Of a stretch of 64,000 nt of DNA, positions 8,955-18,441 are shown one piece after another. The stretch is taken from assembly GCF_022458895.1 (NCBI RefSeq), contig NZ_JAINFL010000016.1, forward strand, positions 68,440-132,439, given 5' to 3'. The stretch's first letter is position 1. Every line of letters starts with the position of its first letter. The notes beneath the pieces were generated by a model that did no database searches, was not told where the DNA came from, and worked only from the letters and a program-made list of their open reading frames with translations. The DNA is from Roseihalotalea indica (GTDB lineage Bacteria; Bacteroidota; Bacteroidia; Cytophagales; Cyclobacteriaceae). Made by a program: the position numbers and the translations under genes.

Positions 8955-10316
8955 ATGCCTGTTATGAACACTTCACTAATTAGAAAATATAACGTTCCTG
9001 GTCCCCGCTACACCAGTTATCCTACCGTACCTTACTGGAACAAAACTCCCAGCCAGCAGCAATGGCAGCTCCATGTCAAACAAGCATACCAAGAGTCACA
9101 ACAACAGGGCATCAGCCTGTATATTCATCTACCCTACTGCGAAAGCCTTTGTACCTATTGCGGATGTAACACACACATTACAGTAAACCATAATGTTGAA
9201 CACGCTTACATTGATGCCCTGCTGAAAGAATGGAGTATGTACGTTCACATTCTTGAAGATTACCCTCTTATCCAGGAAATCCACCTGGGTGGCGGTACAC
9301 CAACATTTTTTAGTCCGCCCCAATTACAACGCTTACTGCAAGGCATCAGAATGGCGGCAAGAATCAATGATACAGCGGAGCTAAGCCTGGAAGCTCACCC
9401 CAATAATACCAGTCCGGAACATCTCACAACGCTTTATCAATTGGGATTCCGACGGTTGAGCCTGGGCATCCAGGATTTTGACCACGAGGTGCAAAAGCAG
9501 ATTAACCGGATTCAATCCTACGAGCAGGTAGAGAAAATAACAACGTTGGCCCGGGAAATTGGATACCAGTCTATCAACTATGATCTGATTTTTGGGCTAC
9601 CCAGGCAGACAGTAAACACCATCAGCCAGACCATTCAACAAACCCTTCGCCTTCAGCCCGACCGGATTGCTTTCTACAGCTACGCCCACGTGCCCTGGAT
9701 GAAACCCGCTCAAAAGTCTTTTGAAGCTTATCTACCGACAGATAAAGAAAAACGTTCTTTGTACGAAACAGGAAAGCAGCTTCTAGAACAAGGCGGCTAC
9801 TACGAAATTGGCATGGACCATTTTGCTCTCCCCACCGATAAACTCTTTCTGGCAAGTCAGCAGAGTTATCTGCATCGCAACTTTATGGGGTATACAACTC
9901 AAACCACCCGGCTGATGCTGGGCTTAGGCACTTCAGCTATCAGCGACTCCTGGAGCGCCTTTGCCCAAAACGAGAAAACTACAAAATCCTACCTACAAGC
10001 TATTCGCCAAGGTATGTTGCCCGTTGAGCGAGGCCACATTCTTACTGAAGAAGACCTGCTGATCCGCGAACATATACTCAACCTCATGTGCCAGGGCAAA
10101 ACCTGCTGGGACGATTGTCTGGCAGAGAACCGGGTATTAAACCACTCCTTAGAACGCCTGGAAGCGATGGAAGAAGATCACCTGGTAAATCTGGGCAGCA
10201 ATTTCATACATGTCACTGAAGAGGGAAAACCGTTTATTCGCAACATCTGCATGGCGCTGGATACTCACCTGCGGAAAAGTAAGCCCTCATCCTCACTGTT
10301 TAGCACCACCATTTGA
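8955..10316 (+). CDS. hemN: oxygen-independent coproporphyrinogen III oxidase
   Basis: This radical SAM enzyme decarboxylates coproporphyrinogen III to protoporphyrinogen IX without oxygen, for heme synthesis at low oxygen. The 453-residue length matches true HemN rather than the shorter HemW. The YTSYPT motif is near the N-terminus. The radical SAM cluster motif is C62-x3-C66-x2-C69 followed by another Cys, as in HemN, and a GGGTPTF motif follows. Two ATGs (8955 and 8964) are possible starts, with little effect on the protein. It ends the cbb3 block and fits its low-oxygen theme, supplying heme for the heme-rich oxidase. Confidence 0.94.
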   Translation: MPVMNTSLIRKYNVPGPRYTSYPTVPYWNKTPSQQQWQLHVKQAYQESQQQGISLYIHLPYCESLCTYCGCNTHITVNHNVEHAYIDALLKEWSMYVHILEDYPLIQEIHLGGGTPTFFSPPQLQRLLQGIRMAARINDTAELSLEAHPNNTSPEHLTTLYQLGFRRLSLGIQDFDHEVQKQINRIQSYEQVEKITTLAREIGYQSINYDLIFGLPRQTVNTISQTIQQTLRLQPDRIAFYSYAHVPWMKPAQKSFEAYLPTDKEKRSLYETGKQLLEQGGYYEIGMDHFALPTDKLFLASQQSYLHRNFMGYTTQTTRLMLGLGTSAISDSWSAFAQNEKTTKSYLQAIRQGMLPVERGHILTEEDLLIREHILNLMCQGKTCWDDCLAENRVLNHSLERLEAMEEDHLVNLGSNFIHVTEEGKPFIRNICMALDTHLRKSKPSSSLFSTTI

Positions 10317-11440
10317 TTTCTTTTAATGGCGTAGCAGCGGATGGCAGAAATCAGGTGGGCTCATAGATTCCCACTAACCGCCTTAGTCATGCGTACCTGT
10401 CCGTTCAAAGACTTAGAGATAGAAAAGCGCTTCTTTTCTAATAATGAAAGTAAACGCAAGTCAGTAAAAAGGATTTGATTTGGGATAGAAGCCAGTTTTC
10501 TTACGCTAACAAATCTTAAGAGATTAGTAAAGGAATAGGATTGATCTCTTGTGTCATCCTGCCTTTCATCGGTTGTAGTTAAAGCTTCCTTAACATTCCA
10601 AGTTCCACTATTTGAAAAAATTTTAATTTGTTTGAAAAAAAACTACTCGTTTTATAATATTTTATTTTAAATATATTACTTTGACCAAGATATTCATTAC
10701 AAGTGTGTATAGTACATGCCATAACTTGGTGAACGTGGTTGTGAGTTAACTACAGAATTATCTTGCGGTGGTTACCTCCAAAACATTGCTTATTGTTGCT
10801 TATTGAAAGTTGTGTCGCAAACTATCACCTGTATAAAATTAACTACAGGTGCAAGAAATTTTACTGTCTGAATTTTTCGACGATCATTTTGCTCGCCAAT
10901 CAAACTTACCTATAGATGAGGCGGGAGAAATCACCCCCTCTTATTCATTGTCAGGGGAACCGCTGACGTTTGGCCGAATCCCATTTTCAGGAAATGTGGG
11001 CTTCATCAATACCATCTTTAACCGACATACAGTGGTTTCGCACTCAGCTAACCTGAGTGATTTTTCGCTTACTATATTCCTTCCACTGTATATAGTTCTC
11101 TCCGTTGTTTGTCTTTCTGACAACTACTCCCGGAGCAATACAAAACCAAGTAATATAATTTATCTTAACAAGTACCGACTAGCACCAATATTATCAGCAA
11201 GCCCAGCATCAAGGCTTACTATCCTTATACTCTTTATACTTCTTGGCTCAAATCAGCAGACGGCACAGGACGGAAGAATTATTTCTATTTCACATATTAT
11301 ACTGATAAAACACCTACCTAATAATTAAAATTATGCTAAAAAACACCCTTCCAAACTTCTTTTTTTACCCTTGCTTCAATCTATCTATCATAAAGACAAA
11401 ATGCTAATCGCAACACTTCTGTAAAATTTGAAAATGAAAA

Positions 11441-11478
11441 AGAGCGTAGCTCTCATCGCCAAATGTTCACTACGCTCT
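11441..11478 (+). promoter_or_regulatory. hairpin in the SusC upstream region
   Basis: AGAGCGTAG (11441-11449) is exactly complementary to CTACGCTCT (11470-11478), a 9-bp stem with a 20-nt loop. No T-run follows, so it is not a typical intrinsic terminator. It may be a leader RNA structure; the role is unknown. Confidence 0.35.
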
Positions 11479-11690
11479 TGGTCATAAGTTATAAACTTAA
11501 TCATCCAAATCTATGAAAAAACGTGTATCTCCCCTACTCCACCAAAAGACAATTCCTTCCTCATGTTATTCAACCAGGTCTAGCCATTTCCCTTCTCTTC
11601 TATTAGTCTTGGCAGGCTTTGGTTAAGAATAGAGCACAAACATCCATATTAGAATTGGTAGCCTCATTTTATGAAGCTAAATTAGGGAGT

Positions 11691-11729
11691 ACTCAGTGCA
11701 CAAAATATGCACATCTCTTACTGAGTTTT
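11691..11729 (+). promoter_or_regulatory. nested hairpin with T-run upstream of SusC (attenuator- or terminator-like)
   Basis: An outer stem ACTCAGT (11691-11697) pairs with ACTGAGT (11720-11726). An overlapping inner stem GTGCA (11696-11700) pairs with TGCAC (11708-11712). The outer arm is followed by TTTTAT. It lies about 200 bp before the SusC start, so it could end an upstream leader transcript or attenuate SusC expression. Confidence 0.4.
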
Positions 11730-11923
11730 ATCCTGATCAATTACCGGTAAGCATTAGGGTAGAAACCGAGAAGATGAGCTAAAGCTATCAACCCGGTCTG
11801 CTTCCTCACTATCATTGATGTTGATATGTAGGTTCTACTGCCGCCTAGTTGCCTGTTAGGATAAGATGAAATTCAGAATCACCTGAGATTTCAATAACAT
11901 ATTATTAATACAACCCGACTACT

Positions 11924-14900
11924 ATGATTTTACGCCCACTTCAAAAAGGCGCTCGCCTGTCTAAGCGCCTAATGTTCATCCTTTTTTTACAAACGTTCAT
12001 TAATCCGGCAATAGAAGCCAATGGGGTTAGTGAGCTTTTTGTGGAACCTGAAAACAGAGAAAACCGATCAGCACCCCACCCTAGCCGCCTAACGGAAAAG
12101 GTGGTTACCGGAAAAGTTGTTGACGAGAATGAGGAAGGAATTCCTGGTGCCAACATTACCATTAAAGGAACTACCAAAGGTACGGTAACCGAATTGGATG
12201 GCACCTTTCGCATCACAGTTCCCAATGACGAAGCCACATTAGTCATTTCGTTTATTGGCTACCTGACCCAGGAGGTAGTCGTAGGAAACAGTAGCACCAT
12301 TAACATTACCCTGTCAACTGACGTAGCTTCTCTGGATGAAGTGGTGGTGGTAGGGTTTGGTACTCAGAAGAAAGAGAGTATCGTAGGCTCTATCAGTTCG
12401 GTAAACCCTTCTGAACTTAAGATTCCTTCCAGTAACCTAACTACTGCGCTGGCCGGAAGAGTGCCGGGCCTGGTTTCGTACCAGACTAGTGGGGAGCCGG
12501 GGGCTAACAACGCTCAGTTCTTTGTGAGGGGCGTAGCCTCCTTCAACGGACAAAACGGACCGCTGATTTTAATTGATGGTGTGCAGTTAACAGCTAACGA
12601 CCTGGCCCGACTGAACCCGGATGATATTGCCAGCTTCTCGGTACTCAAAGACCCAACAACCACGGCCATTTACGGTGCCCGGGGAGCCAACGGAATTATT
12701 CTGGTAACGACCAAATCAGGAGTTGATGGACCGGCGATTGTCAATTTCAGGATTGAAAATTCCTTTAGTCAACCAACCCAACTGGTAAGATTAGCGGACC
12801 CGGTTACGCATATGCGCCTGCAAAACGAAGCCAACCGCACCCGAGGCGACTTTGCCACCTTCACCGAAGAATCCATTGCCGGAGCAATCAAGGGTGGAAA
12901 TCACAATATCTACCCAACCACCGACTGGTACGATGAATTATTTCGGGATTATGCCACGACCACCCGGGCCAACCTGAGTGTGCGGGGCGGGGGCAAGAAT
13001 GTTCGTTACTTCGTAGCCGGTTCTTTTAACAAAGACAATGGCTTGTTGAAGGTGGATAAAACGAATAATTTCACCAATGGAATCAATCTAAACATTTTCA
13101 CTTTTCGCTCTAACGTAGATGTAGACCTGCATGAGAATACGACGATGACTCTGCGTCTGCTATCTACGATGGATGATTACCGAGGGCCACTACAAGGGGG
13201 GAATGCTATCTACAACGCGGCGGTTCGAACCAGCCCGGTACGTTTTCCGGCTACGTATGATCCTGATCCTTCACTGGAAGGAGTACCGCATATTCTATTT
13301 GGTAACGGCTTACCGCCCCGGGGCGAAAATTATAATGGAGGGGGCGATGAAAGTGCACTGCCGGTATGGTTCAACCCCTACGCTGAACTGCAAAGAGGTT
13401 ACAGCGATACCCGGAGGCAACTGTCATTGGTTACCCTGGAGTTTAAACAGAAACTGGATTTTATCACTGAAGGCTTAAGTGCCCGTTTCCTGGGGAACGC
13501 CAACACTACATCGTATTTCGAGAACCGACGGGGATACTCACCATACTTCTACCGACTATCCACCTTTGATCCATTCTCAGAAGAATACCGCCTGGTAAGA
13601 ACCGCTCAGGGCTCTGGTGATGAATCATTGGAGTTGCTCGGGGGAAATCGCACGAACAATTCCGTGTTATACATGGAGGCTGCGCTTAATTATAACCGAA
13701 CTTTCGGCGAGAAACACAGCCTGGGCGGTGTACTGGTAATGATCGGCCGGGAATATTTGGATGGAAATGCCCCTACCGTGCAGCTCTCTCTTCCCAGTCG
13801 TAATATTGGAGTATCGGGAAGATACAGTTACGGGTATGATGACCGGTATTTTGCCGAATTTAACTTTGGCTACAACGGCTCAGAGCGCTTTGCCAAAAGC
13901 AACCGGTTTGGGTTCTTTCCTTCATTCGGAGCTGGCTGGCTGATATCCAACGAGCCGTTTTTTGGTCAGTCAGAAAAAATCAGCCGGTTAAAACTTAGAG
14001 CTTCTTTCGGGTGGGTTGGTAATGACAATATTGGTAATAGTGACGCAGACCGCTTCTTCTACCTTTCGGAAGTGGACCTGAGTAGTGGACAAAACGGCGC
14101 AACCTTTGGTCGAGAGTTTAGTGAGAACGTTCCGGGCGTGATCATACGCCGATACGCTAACCCGCTCGTTACCTGGGAATCCTCCCGTAAAGCGAACATT
14201 GGGTTGGAGTTAAACTTATTTTCCGATGCCTTACAATTCAGGGCAGACGTTTTTCACGAGAAAAGAACCAGTATCTTACAGGACCGAGCCGATATACCAT
14301 CAACACTGGGCCTTCAGGCGGCTCTTAAAACCAACGTAGGCGAGGTACTGGCTCAGGGAATTGATGCCTCACTGGACATTAACCATTATTTCAGTAATGA
14401 TTTTTGGGTTACTGGCAGAGGAACTTTCCTGTATTCTGATAATGAGTTTGCCGTATACGAAGAACCCAATTTCGCTTCTATCGGCGCACCCTGGCGATCA
14501 AATGTAGGCAATAACGTGACCGTCTATCAGGGATATATCGCCGAAAGGTTATTTGTTGATGATGAAGAAGCACTTAATTCTCCCACCCAATTCGGGCTGC
14601 CCGGCACGGATTACGGCGGGGGTGACATAAAATACAAGGATTTGAATGGTGATGGGGTCATCACTACCCTGGATCAGGCACCTATTGGCAAACCGCAGAT
14701 TCCGAAAATCACCTATGGCCTGGGTTTTTCTGCCGGTTATAAAAGGTTTGATATCAATGTTTTCTTTCAGGGTTTAGGTGAGACTTCTTTCTTCATTAAT
14801 CCAATAACGACCGGTCCATTCGTCAATTCAATTCAGGATGCCGGTATCAATGCTGTTCGGGATGGTTCGGGTAATGCCTTCGGTAACGGATTCCTCAGTG

Positions 14901-15253
14901 AAAACGGCTTACTACAGGAGTTTGCCGACAGCCACTGGTCAGAAGAAAACCGAGATATTTACGCCTTGTGGCCCCGGCTATCTACCAGCGTCATTACCAA
15001 CAATGTGCAACGTAGTACCTGGTGGCTACGCGATGGGTCATTTGTCCGATTGAAGCAACTTGAAGTCGGGTATAACCTGCTGGGTAACAACACCGAAAAC
15101 CGGCTAGGGCTGACCAATTGTCGGGTGTATGTCACCGGAACCAATCTGTTTACCTGGAGTAAATTCAAGCTCTGGGACCCGGAATTAGGCGGAGACGGAT
15201 TGAATTACCCGCTGCAACGGGTTATTAACCTGGGGTTACACATTGGATTTTAA
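11924..15253 (+). CDS. SusC/RagA-family TonB-dependent outer-membrane transporter (first pair)
   Basis: This outer-membrane transporter works with the SusD-like lipoprotein that follows to import a glycan or other large nutrient. The 1109-residue protein has an N-terminal hydrophobic signal region (about residues 15-35). A CarboxypepD_reg-like domain (about 60-140, beginning VVTGKVVDENEEGIPGAN) follows, then the SusC hallmark DEVVVVGFGTQ near 140 and a plug domain with GANGIILVTTKSG. The rest is a large beta-barrel. There is no STN domain, so it is not expected to signal directly to an anti-sigma factor. The stop is 11 bases before the SusD start. The substrate cannot be deduced from sequence, because no enzymes are in the operon. 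Confidence 0.93.
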   Translation: MILRPLQKGARLSKRLMFILFLQTFINPAIEANGVSELFVEPENRENRSAPHPSRLTEKVVTGKVVDENEEGIPGANITIKGTTKGTVTELDGTFRITVPNDEATLVISFIGYLTQEVVVGNSSTINITLSTDVASLDEVVVVGFGTQKKESIVGSISSVNPSELKIPSSNLTTALAGRVPGLVSYQTSGEPGANNAQFFVRGVASFNGQNGPLILIDGVQLTANDLARLNPDDIASFSVLKDPTTTAIYGARGANGIILVTTKSGVDGPAIVNFRIENSFSQPTQLVRLADPVTHMRLQNEANRTRGDFATFTEESIAGAIKGGNHNIYPTTDWYDELFRDYATTTRANLSVRGGGKNVRYFVAGSFNKDNGLLKVDKTNNFTNGINLNIFTFRSNVDVDLHENTTMTLRLLSTMDDYRGPLQGGNAIYNAAVRTSPVRFPATYDPDPSLEGVPHILFGNGLPPRGENYNGGGDESALPVWFNPYAELQRGYSDTRRQLSLVTLEFKQKLDFITEGLSARFLGNANTTSYFENRRGYSPYFYRLSTFDPFSEEYRLVRTAQGSGDESLELLGGNRTNNSVLYMEAALNYNRTFGEKHSLGGVLVMIGREYLDGNAPTVQLSLPSRNIGVSGRYSYGYDDRYFAEFNFGYNGSERFAKSNRFGFFPSFGAGWLISNEPFFGQSEKISRLKLRASFGWVGNDNIGNSDADRFFYLSEVDLSSGQNGATFGREFSENVPGVIIRRYANPLVTWESSRKANIGLELNLFSDALQFRADVFHEKRTSILQDRADIPSTLGLQAALKTNVGEVLAQGIDASLDINHYFSNDFWVTGRGTFLYSDNEFAVYEEPNFASIGAPWRSNVGNNVTVYQGYIAERLFVDDEEALNSPTQFGLPGTDYGGGDIKYKDLNGDGVITTLDQAPIGKPQIPKITYGLGFSAGYKRFDINVFFQGLGETSFFINPITTGPFVNSIQDAGINAVRDGSGNAFGNGFLSENGLLQEFADSHWSEENRDIYALWPRLSTSVITNNVQRSTWWLRDGSFVRLKQLEVGYNLLGNNTENRLGLTNCRVYVTGTNLFTWSKFKLWDPELGGDGLNYPLQRVINLGLHIGF

Positions 15254-15264
15254 AATTGACAACC

Positions 15265-17190
15265 ATGAAGACTTTCATACAATCTGTGAAAAATATATTC
15301 TTAAAGTTTATCGCCACAGTAGCTCTGATCATATCATCTACTGCCTGCGCGGATTATATCGATGTAGTACCGGATAACATTGCGGTCATTGAAGGAGCTT
15401 TTGAGACCCGGGAAAGTGCTTACCGGTTTCTAGCGACGCTCTACAGTTACCTTCCGCCGTTTTCCAATATCAACAACCCGGCATTGGCAGCGGGTGACGA
15501 AATATCGGTGAACGACAATGTCTCCCGAGACTGGGCCGCTCGCCGGATTTCCCGGGGTGGTCAGAACGTGGTATCACCTGCCCTGGGGTATTGGGGTAAT
15601 ACCGGCACTGTACAAAACCTGTTTATTGCCTTGCGCGATTGCAATATCTTTCTTGATAACATTGATAAACCATTTAACCTGGATGAACTCGAGAAAACTA
15701 AATGGATTGCCGAAGCTAAATTTCTGAAAGCCTACTTCCATTTTTACCTCATGCGGATGTACGGCCCTATCCCCATTGTTCGGGAAAATATCGAAGTGAG
15801 CAGTGGCGTAGAAGCCGTACGCGTAAGCCGCGACCCGGTGGATGAAGTAGCCGATTACATTGTAGAGCTACTGGATGAAGCAATTCCGGATTTACCGCTA
15901 GTGATAGAAGATCGGGGGCTGGAACTGGGCAGAGCCACCGCTCCCATTGCCGCCGCCATCAAAGCCCGTGCACTGGTAACGGTAGCCAGCCCGCTGTTTA
16001 ACGGTAATCAGGATTATAGCGGGTTTGTGGATAAAGACGGGCAGCAACTCATCAACCCTACGTTCGACCAGGGCAAATGGGCCCGGGCCGCTACCGCCTG
16101 CCAGGAAGCTATTGATATTGCCCAACAAGCCGGCCATGTGCTGTACGAGTTTGCCGGTGCCCCATCTGATTGGTCAGATTCTACCGTTACCGGATTGAGT
16201 GTTCGGGGCAGCGTTACCGAGCGATGGAATGAGGAAGTGATCTGGGGCGGTTCGAACAGCCTGGTAGGCGGAGAGCTGCAAAGCTGGGCGCAGGCTAAAA
16301 TTGCTCCTGACCTTTCTGCTGAGAACCGGGAAAGCACCCAGTCGTGGTGGTCGCCCCCCTTGCGAATTGCTGAAATGTTTTATTCTGAAAATGGCGTCCC
16401 TATCAACGAAGATGTCAACTACCCTTATACCACGCGCTATGGGGTAATTACTGCTGATCAATCGGACTTGCATTATATAAGACCCGGTTTCCAAACCGCC
16501 CGCCTGAACTTTGACCGGGAACCCCGATTTTATGCCTCTCTCGGTTTTGACGGTGGTGTATGGTTTGGTCATGGACAGAAAAGCGACGAAGAGGGTTTTA
16601 TTGTGGAAGGAAAGAAAGGTGAACGAGCTGGAAGACAGGATGCCAACCGCTGGTCGCAGAGTGGGTACTGGGCCAAAAAGCTGGTATATTATGAGAACGT
16701 TCAATCCACCTCTGGTTCCGGCTACACCAACCGGCCATATCCTTTCCCGATTGTACGCTTAGCCGATCTGTATCTGCTGTATGCCGAGGCTATCAACGAG
16801 GCTGATGGTCCCGCGGGTGCCTATGAGTGGATTGACCGGGTACGGGCTCGAGCTGGCTTGGATGGTGTAGTAGAATCCTGGGCCCGAGCTTCCAGCAATC
16901 CATCAAAACCAACCACCCAGGAAGGGTTTCGGGAGATTATCCAACAGGAGCGCATGATTGAAATGGTGTTTGAAGGCCAGCGATTCTGGGACCTGAGACG
17001 ATGGAAACGGGCCTCAGAATTCCTCAACACCGATATTCGCGCCTGGAATATTGAGGGAGAAACCACCGATGATTACTACAAAGTTATTACGGTTGGCACT
17101 TACAAATTCCTCAATAGAGATTACCTGTGGCCGATTGCCGAAGAAGATTTGATTGCCAATTCAAATTTGGTACAAAATCCAGGTTGGTAA
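15265..17190 (+). CDS. RagB/SusD-family nutrient-binding outer-membrane lipoprotein (first pair)
   Basis: This surface lipoprotein caps the SusC transporter and binds its ligand. I chose the ATG at 15265; an upstream TTG at 15256 would add three residues. The protein has a signal peptide with a lipobox-like ISSTAC, so a lipid anchor at that Cys is expected near residue 24. The tetratricopeptide-type helical region of SusD follows (AKFLKAYFHFYLMRMYGPIPIV). The family C-terminal signature is present (YLLYAEAINE, then RMIEMVFEGQRFWDLRRWKRA). It is 641 residues, somewhat longer than average SusD. It is coupled to the preceding SusC and followed by two accessory surface lipoproteins. Confidence 0.93.
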   Translation: MKTFIQSVKNIFLKFIATVALIISSTACADYIDVVPDNIAVIEGAFETRESAYRFLATLYSYLPPFSNINNPALAAGDEISVNDNVSRDWAARRISRGGQNVVSPALGYWGNTGTVQNLFIALRDCNIFLDNIDKPFNLDELEKTKWIAEAKFLKAYFHFYLMRMYGPIPIVRENIEVSSGVEAVRVSRDPVDEVADYIVELLDEAIPDLPLVIEDRGLELGRATAPIAAAIKARALVTVASPLFNGNQDYSGFVDKDGQQLINPTFDQGKWARAATACQEAIDIAQQAGHVLYEFAGAPSDWSDSTVTGLSVRGSVTERWNEEVIWGGSNSLVGGELQSWAQAKIAPDLSAENRESTQSWWSPPLRIAEMFYSENGVPINEDVNYPYTTRYGVITADQSDLHYIRPGFQTARLNFDREPRFYASLGFDGGVWFGHGQKSDEEGFIVEGKKGERAGRQDANRWSQSGYWAKKLVYYENVQSTSGSGYTNRPYPFPIVRLADLYLLYAEAINEADGPAGAYEWIDRVRARAGLDGVVESWARASSNPSKPTTQEGFREIIQQERMIEMVFEGQRFWDLRRWKRASEFLNTDIRAWNIEGETTDDYYKVITVGTYKFLNRDYLWPIAEEDLIANSNLVQNPGW

Positions 17191-17221
17191 ATTTTCTTAA
17201 TTACTTAATTCTCCAGAAAAT

Positions 17222-18439
17222 ATGAATACTAAATATTTAATTGCCTGCCTGCCAATCCTGCTGCTAGGATGTATTTTGTTTGCCTGTGAAGAGGAAGTGC
17301 GAGGCCCGTTGACGCATGATTCTGTACCCCCTGATCCGGTTACCGAAATTAGTGTGACGAACTTGCCCGGTGGGGCCAAAATATCGTATAAGGTGCCGGT
17401 CAATGAAGATGCGCTGCTGGTAGAGGCCAGCTATGAACTAGCCAGTGGCCGCATAGTAACGACTAAGTCTTCCATCTTTAAAAACTTTGTGATCGTGGAA
17501 GGTTTACGGGCAGTAGAGTCTCAGGAAGTCACATTGGTATCAGTAGACCGGAGCAACAATAAATCTGAACCGGTGACGACCACCATCAGTCCACAAATGG
17601 CTCCCATTGACAAACTGTTTGCTAGTTTTGAACTCTCCGAAGATTTTGGCGGGGTACGAGTCCGGTACAATAATGAAGACGAAATAAGTGCTGAGATACT
17701 GCTCTATGCCCAGGATGAAAACGGAAACCTGGTATACAGCCAGTCTACCTTTATCAGTGATGCTCAGAAATCACATGAAACCTTTCGGGGCTTTCCACCG
17801 GCTGAGACAAAATTCGGAGTAGCCATAGTTGACCGATGGGATAATACCACTGAAATATTTGAGGCTACCATCACTCCGCTGGAAGAGGTTATGCTCAATA
17901 TTGAAAATTTCGATGATATTGCCCTGACTGGAGACGAACCAGATGCCTTCGGCTGGACAAAGCCCAATTTATGGAATGGAAGTATTGATGGCTCCGGGTT
18001 TCACACGGCTCAAGGCAACCCGGGCGCTGTTGTTCCACCCTACACCGAAGGGTTTCATATGTTTACAATAGACCTCGGGGTAACCGCAAAACTAAGCCGG
18101 TTAAAGTTCTGGCAACGACAAGGCACCTGGATTTTTACCCACGGTAACCCTCATTACTTCGAGGTTTGGGGCACAGACCAAATACCTGCCGATAATGGAG
18201 CCTCTCTGGAAGGCTGGACCCGATTGGTGACAAACGGCGAAGTAGTAAAACCTTCCGGAGGCCCTATTGGAAGCAATAGTGCTGAAGATGAGGCTCAGGC
18301 CGCCAGCGGGGAAGAGTTTGAATGTGCCATAGAAGCTCCGCCAGTACGGTACATCCGGTTCGTCAACCAGGAAAGCTGGTCGACCGGTAAGTTTATGCAT
18401 ATTATGGAAATGAATTTTTGGGGTCAAATCACGGAATAA
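17222..18439 (+). CDS. surface lipoprotein with DUF4959/DUF5126/DUF5000-type domains
   Basis: A 405-residue lipoprotein: the signal peptide ends in LFAC, with the anchoring Cys at about residue 22. The order resembles the DUF4959 / DUF5126 / DUF5000 lipoproteins found downstream of SusCD in Bacteroidota. An N-terminal fibronectin-like region (PPDPVTEISVTNLPGGAKI) is followed by a second beta domain. The C-terminal part looks like a discoidin-type (F5/8 C-like) carbohydrate-binding fold, with a KFMHIMEMNFWG ending. The likely role is a surface glycan-binding protein helping the SusCD pair, which is inference from context. It lies 31 bp after SusD. Confidence 0.8.
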   Translation: MNTKYLIACLPILLLGCILFACEEEVRGPLTHDSVPPDPVTEISVTNLPGGAKISYKVPVNEDALLVEASYELASGRIVTTKSSIFKNFVIVEGLRAVESQEVTLVSVDRSNNKSEPVTTTISPQMAPIDKLFASFELSEDFGGVRVRYNNEDEISAEILLYAQDENGNLVYSQSTFISDAQKSHETFRGFPPAETKFGVAIVDRWDNTTEIFEATITPLEEVMLNIENFDDIALTGDEPDAFGWTKPNLWNGSIDGSGFHTAQGNPGAVVPPYTEGFHMFTIDLGVTAKLSRLKFWQRQGTWIFTHGNPHYFEVWGTDQIPADNGASLEGWTRLVTNGEVVKPSGGPIGSNSAEDEAQAASGEEFECAIEAPPVRYIRFVNQESWSTGKFMHIMEMNFWGQITE

Positions 18440-18441
18440 CT

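Larger units (their letters stand above)
10317..11923. other. 1.6-kb non-coding or weakly coding region between hemN and SusC
   Basis: No convincing gene is present. After hemN there are weak hairpins (10355-10374 and 10421-10439) without a clear T-run. From about 10600 to 10700 the DNA is very AT-rich and could hold a promoter. A GTG-started 159-codon frame (10849-11328) shows no recognisable domain. A 37-codon frame at 11513-11626 (MKKRVSPLL...) resembles the start of a signal peptide and could be the remnant of an older SusC N-terminus. Two structured elements at 11441-11478 and 11691-11729 are listed separately. The stretch may be a long SusC leader. Confidence 0.5.

Noticed and set aside
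10849..11328. GTG-started 159-codon frame in the hemN-SusC gap
   Set aside because: No recognisable domain, hydrophobic-rich and Ser-rich in a non-protein-like way, and in a region with leader-type structures. Codon pattern gives no support.
10317..11923. tRNA or small rRNA gene in the long gap
   Set aside because: No cloverleaf with conserved T-loop sequence (GTTCGAATC-like) was found by eye.
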